From NCBI GenBank assembly GCA_963760285.1, contig CAVXCI010000001.1, positions 620,001-684,000 of the forward strand: DNA of 64,000 nt, in the 5' to 3' direction. The notes beneath the pieces are model-generated. The model was not told the DNA's origin. It saw only the letters and a program-made list of their open reading frames with translations, and did not search any database. Shown here piece after piece: positions 33,097 through 41,903 of the stretch; the stretch's first letter is position 1, and each line of letters starts with the position of its first letter. The translations under genes were made by a program, and so were the position numbers. This stretch comes from PALSA-278 sp963760285 (GTDB lineage: Bacteria > Acidobacteriota > Terriglobia > Acidiferrales > UBA7541).

Positions 33097-34335
33097 CAGC
33101 GCCTCCCCCGCGGGGCAGTTTTCTGGCCACGATTCTTCCTGCCGCCGCCCGGCGGACGGCCGCCATTCTTGCCGGCAGTCTTCGTGGGAGGAACAGTTGA
33201 CCCATCTTCTGCTGGCGCGGCTCTTCCCGGAAAGCTGCAATATTTTCTCCCTCTCCAATCGCTCCGAAATCCTCCACATTCCACACGGCTTCAACGCTCG
33301 ATTTGGGCGGCATCAGTTCCGCCGTGTGCCGTTTCCAATCCGCCTTGATTTCGTGGCAGCCGTCGCAGAAACACTCCCTGCTCGGCCAGCTCGGGAGGAG
33401 GCAGAGGTGAATCTTCCGCGAACTTCTGGTCTTCGTCCAGTTCGCGCTCGATGCGCGCGTCAATTTCCTTTTTCTTTTCTTCGTCCCAGAGCTTTGTTAG
33501 CTGTGAGGTATCTCTCGTACGCCGCGATGGGATCGCGCGCTTCCCAGTACTCCTTCATTTTCCTGGGGACATACTCGGCGGGATCATGCTGTGCGTGGCC
33601 TTTCATGCGATGGGTTTTCACTTCGATCAGATACGGACCTTCGCCGGAGCGGCACACGTCCACCGCTTCCTTGGCGGCCTGGTAAACGGCGATGACGTCG
33701 TTTCCATCGGCAATGAGACTGCGAATGCCATAGGCCTTGGCGCGATCGGCCAGATTGCGAATGGGGACCTGGCGCCTTACCGGGCGTGGAATAGGCCCAC
33801 TGATTGTTCTCCACAATGCAAACCAGGGCGCGCGCTGCACCGCCGCGAAATTCATCCCTTCGTGGAAGACGCCGGTGGACGTGCCGCCGTCGCCAATCCA
33901 GGTCATGGCCACGATTTTCTGTCCCAGATAGCGTCCGGCAATGGCCACGCCGGTCAGCACAGGAATCAAGTCTCCCAGCATGGAAATGGGTGAGACGATG
34001 TGCTTGGTCTTTCAGAGTCGCCGAAATGGCTGGTGCCGTCCTTACCCAGCGTCGGCGACGTGTATTTCGGCCATGTGCTGCGTGAAAATATCGCGAGGCT
34101 GGCAGCCTTTCACCAGCAGCGCGCCGATATTGCGGATCATCGGCGCCATCCAGTCGCGCTTTTCCAGGGCATACGCCGTGCCGACCGAAACGCCTTCCTG
34201 TCCCAGGCTGGAATACAGGCCGCCGACAATTTTGTTTTGCCGGAACAGCCGCACCATGCGCTCTTCCAGCGAGCGGTTCAGCCGCATGTAGTAGTAAATT
34301 TCCAGTTGCTGTTCCCGCGTGAGCGGATACTTCAT
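33096..34335 (-). pseudogene. 2-oxoacid dehydrogenase E1 alpha subunit, frame broken as sequenced
   Basis: The start is the ATG at 34335 (KYPLTREQQLEIYYYMRLNR). Recognisable pieces in successive frames are LEERMVRLFRQNKIVGGLYSS, GQEGVSVGTAYALEKRDW, then MLGDLIPVLTGVAIAGRYLG, the TPP-binding TWIGDGGTSTGVFHEGMNFA, and IEVKTHRMKGHAQHDPAEYV. The C-terminus is probably the basic PPGGGRKNRGQKTAPRGRR frame, whose TGA overlaps the E1beta ATG (TGATG at 33098-33094), typical of coupled translation. Frame breaks near 33990, 33780 and 33460 at least. Forms the alpha2beta2 E1 decarboxylase with the next gene. Confidence 0.8.
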
Positions 34336-35121
34336 GTGTTTTCCCTCTGCTGGCTCCCGACCGCTGCCGAGCGGCCAGCTGGCATCACGGCAAATGCATG
34401 CCTGTCTTCCAATTCTGCTTCCAAATGCCTCGCGGCCGACGGGCTGCATCGTGAAGCCGAAGACCTCACCAAACGCCGTCACCAGTTCGCGTGCGCGCGT
34501 CCGTCATATTGAACGTCGCGTCCCAGCAACGTCTTCCAGCGAAATCGCGCGGCGATCCGCGATGCCGCAAGGCACGATCAAGTCGAAATAGCGAAGATCC
34601 GTGGAGACATTGAACGCAAAACCGTGCGACGTGACCCAGCGGCTCAAATGCACGCCAATGGCTGCCAGTTTCTTCGCAGCCGCGCGGCGTAGGCGCGCCC
34701 AGACACCGGTCTTTCCGGCTTCGCGACCGCTTCTCACTCCGAATCGCAGCCGCGGCGCGAATCATAACTTCTTCGAGCTGCCGGACATACCAGCCCACGT
34801 CGCGCCGGATACTTCGCGAGATCCAAAATGGGATAGCCGACAGCCTGCCCGGGGCCATGATAGGTGATGTCTCCGCCGCGGTCCGTGGCGTGGAATTCCA
34901 CATCCATCTGGCGCGGAGGCGATTGCCGGCCACGCAAATTTTCGCGATGGCCATTGCGCCCCAGGGTGATGACATGAGGATGCTCGCAGAGCAGCAGCAC
35001 GTCCGGAATCAGCGCCCGCTTTGCGCGCGCGCGACGAGCGCGGCGCTGAAATTCGAAGGCGTCGGCGTAGGGAATCAGGCCGAGGTCCGACCACGCTCGG
35101 CAAACCCTCTGCGTTCCGCAT
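34332..35121 (-). pseudogene. lipB: Octanoyltransferase LipB, frame broken as sequenced
   Basis: LipB moves octanoate from acyl carrier protein to lipoyl domains. Pieces found: LGLIPYADAFEFQRRAR, LLLCEHPHVITLGRNGHREN, then the family signature ATDRGGDITYHGPGQAVGYP and ILDLAKYPARR. After shifts near 34800 and 34740 come KTGVWARLRRAAAKKLAAIG and VTSHGFAFNVSTDLRYFDLI with PCGIADRRAISLED; the Cys in PCG and Lys in RAAAKKLAAIG are the usual catalytic residues. The C-terminus ends at a TGA overlapping the E1alpha start (34334-34332). Likely start is the ATG at 35121, with an indel soon after. Its place inside the dehydrogenase operon fits lipoylation of the E2 encoded downstream. Confidence 0.8.
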
Positions 35122-35170
35122 GCAGGCGAGTCAGATCTATCGCCGCGCTCGGATGGCTAAGCTTCCCCGC

Positions 35171-36578
35171 TCAAGCATTGATGCTCAGGCCGCGCACGGC
35201 ATTGAACGCATCGCCCATGGCTTCCCAAACCGTGGGATGGGCATGGATCATGGCCATCATGTCGTCCACCGTGGCTTCCAACTGCAAGGCCGTGACGGCT
35301 TCTGCGATGATTTCCGTGGCGAAGCGGACCAATGATATGCACGCCCAGAATCTCGCCGTATTTTGCTTCGGCGACAACTTTGATGAACCCGCCGTGGCTG
35401 CCCAGGATGGTGGCCTTGCTGTTGCCCGCAGGAACGGAAATTTCCCGATTTTGACGTCGTAGTCCGGCGTCGCGCGCCTGCCTTTCCGTCAGAGCCACTG
35501 AAGCCAACCTGCGGTTCGCAATAAGTCGCGTTGGGGCAGCGCAGTCGGTCAAACGGCTGCACCGGCTTGCCGGCCATTTTCCCCACCGCGATCAATCCTT
35601 CCATGGAACCGGCATGCGCCAGCTGTGGCATGTCCCGCGACGATATCTCCGATGGCGTAACAGCCGCGGCTCGTCTGTTTCCTGATATGGGACCAACGTG
35701 AACAAAACCGCGTTCGACTTTGGCCTTCGTTTTTTCCAGGCCGATATTTTCGGTCATCGGGCGGCGTCCAACGGCTATCAGCGCCACGTCTGCCGCCAAT
35801 GTTTCTTTCTTGCCGGCCTTGTCGGTGAACACCACGGTGACGCCCTTGGCGTCTTTCTTCACCGATTCAACTTTCGACTGCGTTTCAATGCGAATGCCGC
35901 GCTTGCGGAAAGCCTTCTCCAATTCGGCGGAGATATCCTCGTCTTCGACGGGCACTACTCGCGGCAGCATTTCCAGCACGGTGACTTCGGCGCCAAAAGA
36001 GCGATAGATGGACGCGAATTCCATCCCCACTGCTCCCGCGCCCACCATGACGAGCGTTTTGGGAATTTCGGGCAGGTTGAGAATCTCGCGATTGCTCACG
36101 ATCTCTCTTGCCGTCAATTTCCACGCCCGGCAGCGTCCGCGCCTCCGAACCCGGTAGCCAGCATGGTGTAATTGGTCTCAATCTCAGTGGTTTTGCCGTC
36201 CTTTTCAACGGCGACGCGGCCCGGGCCCGCGATTTTCCCCCAGCCCTGTATCGTTTCGACTTTGTTCTTGCGAAACAGCAGTTCAATGCCTTTGGCGTGC
36301 TTCAGGACGATCTTGTCCTTGCGCGCCAGGATGGCCGGCCAGTTGACCTTCACGTCCTTCACTTCGAATCCGAATTCCTTGGCGTTCTGGAAGTGGTCAT
36401 AAAGCTCGGCATGGTAGAGCAGGACCTTGGTGGGGATGCAGCCAACATGCAGGCAGGTGCCTCCAAGAAAAGGGTCTTTCTCGACCACCAGCGTCTTCAG
36501 ACCATACTGCCCGGCGCGGATGGCGGAAACATACCCGCCCGGCCCGCTGCCGATAATTACGAGGTCATATTTGGCCAA
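35171..36578 (-). pseudogene. lpdA: Dihydrolipoyl dehydrogenase (E3, LpdA), frame broken as sequenced
   Basis: The start is a TTG at 36578: GGAGG lies six bases before it and family similarity begins AKYDLVIIGSGPGGYVSAIRAG. The FAD site is followed by the redox disulfide GGTCLHVGCIPTK (C-x4-C). After a shift near 36115 the NAD fold TLVMVGAGAVGMEFASIYRS appears, then ALIAVGRRPMTENIGLEKT. More shifts follow in 35270-35700, and the C-terminus (IIAEAVTALQLEATVDDM, MIHAHPTVWEAMGDAF) ends at 35171 with the active-site His-Pro. E3 reoxidises dihydrolipoamide with NAD+. First gene of the operon. Confidence 0.85.
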
Positions 36579-36989
36579 GATTTTCCTCCGCGCGGACTGC
36601 CGGGGACGCTTTGCCCCAAGCAATTGGATGAATCGAGACGCAGACGCGTCGCACAACATCACAACACGCGTCTCGTATGCATAACAAACCTGTGATTTTA
36701 TCAGCCACTCCGGCAGGCCGCAACTCGGCCAGGGCCACGAAATAGCAAAAAGCCCCGCTGGGCGTGATGCTGCATGGAAAAGAAGCACTTCGGGCGTTGG
36801 CGGGGATCGCGCGCCAACTATCCGCAACTTTTCCGATGGGAACAGAGTCTAAACTCTGCGCTCCAGTATGCACACCGGGTTCGCCGAAGAGCGGGCCGAA
36901 AATCAATGCGGCCATTTGACATGGCAAAGAACCGCCCGTACAATGGCCGATTTTAGCGGCATAGGCGGCGCCATCAGGAAGATTGAGTT
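36579..36989. other. Divergent intergenic region between lpdA and dksA
   Basis: 411 bases with no supported gene. Promoters for the minus-strand dehydrogenase operon and the plus-strand dksA-like gene must lie here, but no strong boxes or inverted repeats were found. An ORF continuing upstream of lpdA in frame has no family resemblance. Confidence 0.45.
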
Positions 36990-37343
36990 ATGGACAAAAA
37001 GCGGCTGGATTACTACAAAAAGAAGCTCACGTCGCGGCGCGATGAGCTGATGAAAATTATCACCCGAACCGAGCAGGAAGGGCGGGAAGCGGACGAAGAT
37101 CCCACCGTGGATCTCGCCGATAAGGCTGCCAATTCCTACACCAAGGAATTTTTATTTACCCAGACTCACCATGATCGTTCGACTCTGCAACTGGTGGACG
37201 ACGCCCTGTCGCGCATTCGCAAGGGCACATTCGGCCAATGCTTGCAGTGTGAAGAGGAAATGCAGCAGAAGCGGCTGGAAGCTGTTCCCTGGACGCGTTA
37301 CTGCCTGAATTGCCAGGAAAAACAGGAACGCGGACAATTATAA
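36990..37343 (+). CDS. TraR/DksA family zinc-finger protein
   Basis: 117 residues; AGGAAGATTGAG precedes the ATG. N-terminal coiled coil (KRLDYYKKKLTSRRDELMKI) with acidic residues at the expected tip (DEDPTVDLADKA), then the zinc finger C84-x2-C87 ... C105-x2-C108 (FGQCLQC, RYCLNC). DksA-type proteins enter the RNA polymerase secondary channel and adjust transcription, usually with ppGpp. It is slightly shorter than E. coli DksA (151), so naming it dksA outright is not certain. Confidence 0.9.
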   Translation: MDKKRLDYYKKKLTSRRDELMKIITRTEQEGREADEDPTVDLADKAANSYTKEFLFTQTHHDRSTLQLVDDALSRIRKGTFGQCLQCEEEMQQKRLEAVPWTRYCLNCQEKQERGQL

Positions 37344-37426
37344 TTTAGCTTTTCCTGCCTTAATATCGCTTCGCTTTTATTTCGCGGCAATTGCATAACT
37401 TACTACTCCGCTCTTCTTTCTGAATT

Positions 37427-38206
37427 TTGGGGCGAAGATTGCTGGCGAAGCGAATCGGCGAACTCTATTCGGCGGTGGTGTCGGTCCTTGTGCCTGCTCC
37501 CTGCCGGATCTGTGGAGACATATTGGTGGAAGCCTCCGCGTTGCCCGTCTGTGCAGGCTGCCGGGAGAGCTTCGTCCCGCTGCGGAAACCCCTCTGCGAA
37601 ACCTGTGGCCGGCCGTTTGGCCATCCAGTGGCGATAGACGACGGGGAAAATCGCAGATACCTATGCCGATTGTGCCTGAAGGGCGTCTATCGGTTTCAAT
37701 TGGCGCGCAGCTTCGCTTCCTACAACGAGGTTTCCCGCCGCGCCATCGTGATGCTCAAGTACGAAGAAATCACCAGGCTGGGCGACTGGTTCGCCGGTCA
37801 ACTGGCGGGAATAGTTGCGGAAGATTCGGAAAAATTTGCGGCCGACCTGGTCGCGCCAGTGCCATTGCATCCATCGCGCCTGCGGGAGCGGGGCTATAAC
37901 CAGGCGGAACTCATCGCTCGTCCATTGGCCCGCCTGTTGCGCATTCCCTATAAGCCACACTTGCTTGTCAGAACGAAGCCGCGCCCACCAAAGCTTATGC
38001 TGAGCCGCAGCGAGCGATGGAGGTCGGTCCGGGGAGCCTATGCCGTTGCGGAGGGCGCGAAATTAAAAGGGCAACGCATCCTGATAGTGGACGACTTATT
38101 CACCACCGGCGCCACGATGGATGCATGCGCGGGAGCGTTGCGAAAGGCCGGCGCGGCACGCGTCGTAGCCCTCACCGTGGCCCGCGTAGTGATGCCGCAG
38201 AGCTGA
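37427..38206 (+). CDS. ComF family phosphoribosyltransferase-like protein
   Basis: 259 residues. An N-terminal double zinc ribbon (CRICGDIL...CAGCRE and CETCGRPFG...CRLC) is followed by a phosphoribosyltransferase fold with the PRPP loop ILIVDDLFTTGATMDAC. ComF proteins are needed for natural transformation in several bacteria and may act in DNA uptake or primosome loading; here the role is inferred from the family. The start (TTG at 37427) has no good ribosome site and is the weak point. Confidence 0.88.
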   Translation: MGRRLLAKRIGELYSAVVSVLVPAPCRICGDILVEASALPVCAGCRESFVPLRKPLCETCGRPFGHPVAIDDGENRRYLCRLCLKGVYRFQLARSFASYNEVSRRAIVMLKYEEITRLGDWFAGQLAGIVAEDSEKFAADLVAPVPLHPSRLRERGYNQAELIARPLARLLRIPYKPHLLVRTKPRPPKLMLSRSERWRSVRGAYAVAEGAKLKGQRILIVDDLFTTGATMDACAGALRKAGAARVVALTVARVVMPQS

Positions 38207-38427
38207 GGTCAAACATTATAGGTTTGGATTCGCGGAGCCATCTGTTGCAATATGGTATGGGGAGGGTTGTATAAGACGCCTGTTTTCCGGATTTGGCGCT
38301 GCCTCCCGTGGGTGAGGTTTGGATGGACCGAAACTTTTTGCGTCCACGCCCGAAGCTAGCCCCGCTGGCCAACAGCCCGGGAATAAGGGAATCGCCTGCC
38401 CGCGGGGTTGGCCACCGCGCTTCTTTG

Positions 38428-38937
38428 ATGCAAGCCCCTGTTCTTGTCCTCAACGCCACATTTGAACCCATTCATGTGACCGCCGTCCGGCGCGCCCTGA
38501 TTCTGCTCTTTAAGGGGGTGGCGGAGACGGAGGAGATTCAGCCATCGCACGTGCATTCGCCATCGCACGCCGTGCAGGTGCCATCGGTAATTCGCCTGCT
38601 GACCTATCGCCACATCCCGCAACAGAGCCGGGCGCTCTCACGGAAGAATATTCTCCTTCGAGATCGGAACACCTGCCAGTTCTGTGGGCAGGTTTTTCCG
38701 GCTTCGGACCTGACCCTCGACCATGTGGTCCCGCGCTCCCGAGGGGGGGCCTCCAGCTGGGAGAATCTGGTGGCGTGCTGCTATGCCTGCAACAACCGCA
38801 AGGGAGACCGAACACCGGAAGAAGCGGGGCTGAAGCTGGCGCGCAGGCCACGGCCCTTCACTTTGCATACCTCGCGACAATTGATGCGTTTGATCGGCCA
38901 CAAAGACGAAAAATGGCGGAAGTATCTCTTCTTTTGA
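38428..38937 (+). CDS. HNH endonuclease family protein
   Basis: 169 residues from the ATG at 38428, the conserved start (QAPVLVLNATFEPIHVTAVRRA); the frame is open to 38293 but that extension is not conserved. The HNH motif is clear: RDRNTCQFCG, LTLDHVVPRSRGG, WENLVACCYACNNRKGDRTP, giving two zinc CxxC pairs and the His-Asn-His core. This small stand-alone HNH protein is widespread in acidobacteria, cyanobacteria and others; its cellular role is not established. No methylase or phage gene is adjacent. Confidence 0.9.
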   Translation: MQAPVLVLNATFEPIHVTAVRRALILLFKGVAETEEIQPSHVHSPSHAVQVPSVIRLLTYRHIPQQSRALSRKNILLRDRNTCQFCGQVFPASDLTLDHVVPRSRGGASSWENLVACCYACNNRKGDRTPEEAGLKLARRPRPFTLHTSRQLMRLIGHKDEKWRKYLFF

Positions 38938-38999
38938 TCTTCGCGAAAGCCTCTACGATTTCATTCGCTCCGTAGCCCGCACCTTCGCAAATATCCAAT

Positions 39000-40487
39000 T
39001 CAGCAACGGAAAATTACGCGAATGCCCAGGCGCCAGTTCTCATTCAATCCGATGCGGGTTATTTCAATTTCCGGCGATATATATCTCAGGAGGATATCCG
39101 TAGAGGGATGAAATTGAAATCCGGGGGCGACGAGCCATAGAAGCGGCGGGCGTGGATCCAATTCAACCCGGGTGAAGTAGCCGGCCCGGTGGAAATCGCC
39201 GTTCATTTGATGATGGCGAACGCGCTGCCAATAGTCGAGGGCCTGCATGGGAAGCTGGATGTCCTCGGAGGCTTTCAATTCGATCACCACCAGCCGGCCA
39301 CGCAGTGTGACCCCTACCAAATCCACAATGCCGCGATCGCCCGCGGCCACAGCCGAAACCTGCGAATAGAGATGGCGAGGGTCCAACGCCGCATCGAGGC
39401 GTTCCGGCTCGGCTGAAAGAAGCGTTTCCAGCCAGCGCTCCGGAGCGGCGCGGTAAAATCTGTGCGCGGTCTCCTTGGCCGCTGGGCTGCGGAGCTGAAC
39501 CAGCTCGCGGAGCAACTTGGCTAGTTTCGGGCGGCGCCCAGTGGTCAGCACGTCCAAATTCTCGTCAATACCGAAACGGGTTCCCTCAGCGGTCCAACGG
39601 GCAAAGTCGACTCCACGAAAACGCAATGCAATTTCCTGCTTTCCAGGCAGAGGCGAAGCCTGGATGACTTCAGCAGCCTCCGGCACCAGCGCGCGGATTT
39701 CTTCGATGGTTGATTTCGCCAAGGCCAGGCGCGCCTCCAGCTCAGGACGGGAAAGGATGCGGAGGTCCAGGTTGCCCGTGTCGGCGAGATCCAGATGTTC
39801 AAGAGTCCCCGTATTTTTCGCATATTCATAGAGTTGCAATCCCGCGGAGGATTGCAGGAACGAAGCGCGGCGCTTGGTGGTACTCGCCGCGCCGCTGGGA
39901 AGGACAAGGCGCAGCCCCATGACGACGCGCGGGTTTGGATGGTGACGTACGTAGTCCAGCCAGAGGAGTCCGAAAGCCAGCCCGCCATCAACTACCGCCG
40001 CGGATTCAGAGGCAGACACTCCGAGGACGGTCCAGGTACAGCCCGCTTCCTTCAGGATGCCACGCGGATAAATGCCGGAAAGGGAATGTTCTAGATCGGG
40101 AGAGGCGGCAAGAGATTCAATTGTCGCGTCTGGAAATTTCTCGGCGAGCAAACGGCTGAACTGGTCGCGAAATTTCTCGCGCGTCAACCGGCCCGGAGCA
40201 CGCTGAGAATCGCGCCTCAGGAATTCAAGTTTTCCGGGCCGCGAGCGGCCAAAGCGCATCACTTCCAGTGTGACGACGCCGTCGTCAGCCCTCAAAAGCC
40301 GCGTGACGCGGCGAACCAGGTTTCTCTCGCCGGACCAGACATGGAAAAGGAGCGCGCTACCCTTGCGGCGAATTTCCCATTGCGGCGGACAGAGTTCCGC
40401 CAACCGTTCGCCGTCCTCGCGCACGTCGATCTCCGCGGCGGGCCCCAAGTTCGCCAGGGCAGCCTCTAGCGCATCTACGTCATCCAT
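39000..40487 (-). CDS. Uncharacterised protein with a PD-(D/E)XK nuclease-like C-terminal domain
   Basis: 495 residues from the ATG at 40487. No named family is recognised for the N-terminal ~370 residues, which contain a basic stretch (FGRSRPGKLEFLRRDSQRAPG) and several alpha/beta segments. The C-terminal region shows the core of a PD-(D/E)XK nuclease: GIVDLVGVTLRGRLVVIELK with D389, E403 and K405, then a conserved-looking Q415 in IQLPMQALDYWQRV. This order resembles the catalytic domain of NucS/EndoMS-type enzymes. It could be a structure-specific DNA nuclease in repair or defence; that is inference. It lies close to an unknown membrane protein gene on the same strand. Confidence 0.75.
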   Translation of the reverse strand: MDDVDALEAALANLGPAAEIDVREDGERLAELCPPQWEIRRKGSALLFHVWSGERNLVRRVTRLLRADDGVVTLEVMRFGRSRPGKLEFLRRDSQRAPGRLTREKFRDQFSRLLAEKFPDATIESLAASPDLEHSLSGIYPRGILKEAGCTWTVLGVSASESAAVVDGGLAFGLLWLDYVRHHPNPRVVMGLRLVLPSGAASTTKRRASFLQSSAGLQLYEYAKNTGTLEHLDLADTGNLDLRILSRPELEARLALAKSTIEEIRALVPEAAEVIQASPLPGKQEIALRFRGVDFARWTAEGTRFGIDENLDVLTTGRRPKLAKLLRELVQLRSPAAKETAHRFYRAAPERWLETLLSAEPERLDAALDPRHLYSQVSAVAAGDRGIVDLVGVTLRGRLVVIELKASEDIQLPMQALDYWQRVRHHQMNGDFHRAGYFTRVELDPRPPLLWLVAPGFQFHPSTDILLRYISPEIEITRIGLNENWRLGIRVIFRC

Positions 40488-40509
40488 AAAAGAGCGGAAG
40501 AAATTTGCG

Positions 40510-41013
40510 CTATTTGAGAGCCAAACCGGTGACCTTCAAATCGGGATAATACTGGTTCCAGGAGTCCGGAACAGATTCAAATGAAAGTTGAAAATTGCGG
40601 CTCTGGCCAGCTTGGAAGGGAGCCTCACGATTCCCCAACAGTCGGCGCGTCTCATGCAGGACAACCTTGCCGGAAAATTCGCGGAAATCCACGGATACAT
40701 CCAGGGCCTGAATCCGCCGCGGGCCATCATTTGCGGCGACGCCAGCGATGTTGGTTACCTGCTGATTCAGGAAATTTTCTCCGCGCGACATCTGAATATC
40801 CGTAAAATGAATTTGAGGGGCATATCCTTGTTCCACGGGACCGAAGGGCAATTGCCGTGCCGAACCAGCGACCGAAGATTGGCCGTGGCCGTTCCACAGA
40901 ATAATGCCAACCGCTCCCATTACAAGAACGCAGCCAATCAGCAGGATGGCCAGGCGGTTGTGGCCACCGCTCTTTTCGCCCACTTCGAGTTGGGGTTCGA
41001 GGTCCACGTTCAC
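40510..41013 (-). CDS. Membrane-anchored protein of unknown function
   Basis: 167 residues from a GTG at 41013. One transmembrane helix (LAILLIGCVLVMGAVGIILW, residues ~21-40) is followed by an external beta-rich domain: APQIHFTDIQMSRGENFLNQ, VTNIAGVAANDGPRRIQALD, VSVDFREFSGKVVLHETRRL. The pattern (a difference from free form, then polar strands around a 'new term' loop) recalls FxLYD/DUF2393-like immunoglobulin folds, but the match is not certain. No enzymatic motif. Confidence 0.7.
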   Translation of the reverse strand: MNVDLEPQLEVGEKSGGHNRLAILLIGCVLVMGAVGIILWNGHGQSSVAGSARQLPFGPVEQGYAPQIHFTDIQMSRGENFLNQQVTNIAGVAANDGPRRIQALDVSVDFREFSGKVVLHETRRLLGNREAPFQAGQSRNFQLSFESVPDSWNQYYPDLKVTGLALK

Positions 41014-41049
41014 TTCCAGAAATGAGGGAAATCGCCGGAGGACTCCTTC

Positions 41050-41793
41050 TTAACGTCCCGTAGCAAGCCGCAAAATCAGCGGCTCCGGCAATCCGGCAGC
41101 GGTCATTCTCTGCTGCACCGCCGGAATATCGTATGGAATGCGCCAGAAATCCACGCGCGCGGCGGGGAGATCGGCAATCGCAAATCCGGCGCGAGGGTCG
41201 CCATCGCGCGATTGGCCCACGGAACCCGGATTCAGCAAATACTGCGCGCCGGTCTCAATGGATAATGGTTCGATGGACTGGTTTGGTTGCGGCGGGAAAT
41301 GAAGCACTTCAACGCGGTTGGACCGAAGCGCGAAGCCACCCTGCACATGAGTGTGACCAAAAAAAGTCACCGGCGAAGGCGCATCCAACAGGCTATCGAG
41401 GGCCTGCGCGGAAGTGAAAACATATTCGTCCTCATCGGCCACGGCGCCATGGACGATGGAGATTCCTTCCACGGCAAGCGGCCCCGGAGGCAGTTCGCGA
41501 AGATATTCGCGGTTTTCGCCGGTGAGTTGTTCGCGTGTCCAAAGAGCCGCAGTGCGCGCGACGGGATTAAACCCTTCCGGTTCTTCAAGGCCGCAGCACA
41601 CCTTGTCATGGTTTCCACGGATGGTGACAGCGTGCAGGGAGCGCAACCGCTCGACGACTTCATTAGGATCGGGACCGTAGCCGACGAGATCTCCCAGACA
41701 GACGGCTTTGTCCCACTTGCCCTCGGATTGCCGCAGGGCGGCGTCGAGCGCGGTCAAGTTCGCGTGAATGTCACTCAGAATAAGAAGTCGCAT
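41050..41793 (-). CDS. Metallophosphoesterase (YfcE/calcineurin-like)
   Basis: 247 residues from the ATG at 41793 (RLLILSDIHANLTALDAAL); the frame is open to 41814 without similarity. The metal-binding motifs of the calcineurin-like superfamily are complete: D-x-H (SDIHAN), GDLVGYG, GNHD (IRGNHDKV), a histidine in IVHGAVAD and GHTH (FFGHTHVQGG). These two-metal enzymes cleave phosphodiesters or phosphomonoesters; the substrate is not evident. Confidence 0.9.
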   Translation of the reverse strand: MRLLILSDIHANLTALDAALRQSEGKWDKAVCLGDLVGYGPDPNEVVERLRSLHAVTIRGNHDKVCCGLEEPEGFNPVARTAALWTREQLTGENREYLRELPPGPLAVEGISIVHGAVADEDEYVFTSAQALDSLLDAPSPVTFFGHTHVQGGFALRSNRVEVLHFPPQPNQSIEPLSIETGAQYLLNPGSVGQSRDGDPRAGFAIADLPAARVDFWRIPYDIPAVQQRMTAAGLPEPLILRLATGR

Positions 41794-41903
41794 CGGCGGA
41801 AACCTGGTCCACACCGCTGCGGATTATAGTCGAACACACGCTGCGATGCACGAAGAGGCGTGCCGTGAAAACCAGTCTTCTTCGTGCCCTGGCGAAAATC
41901 TCA

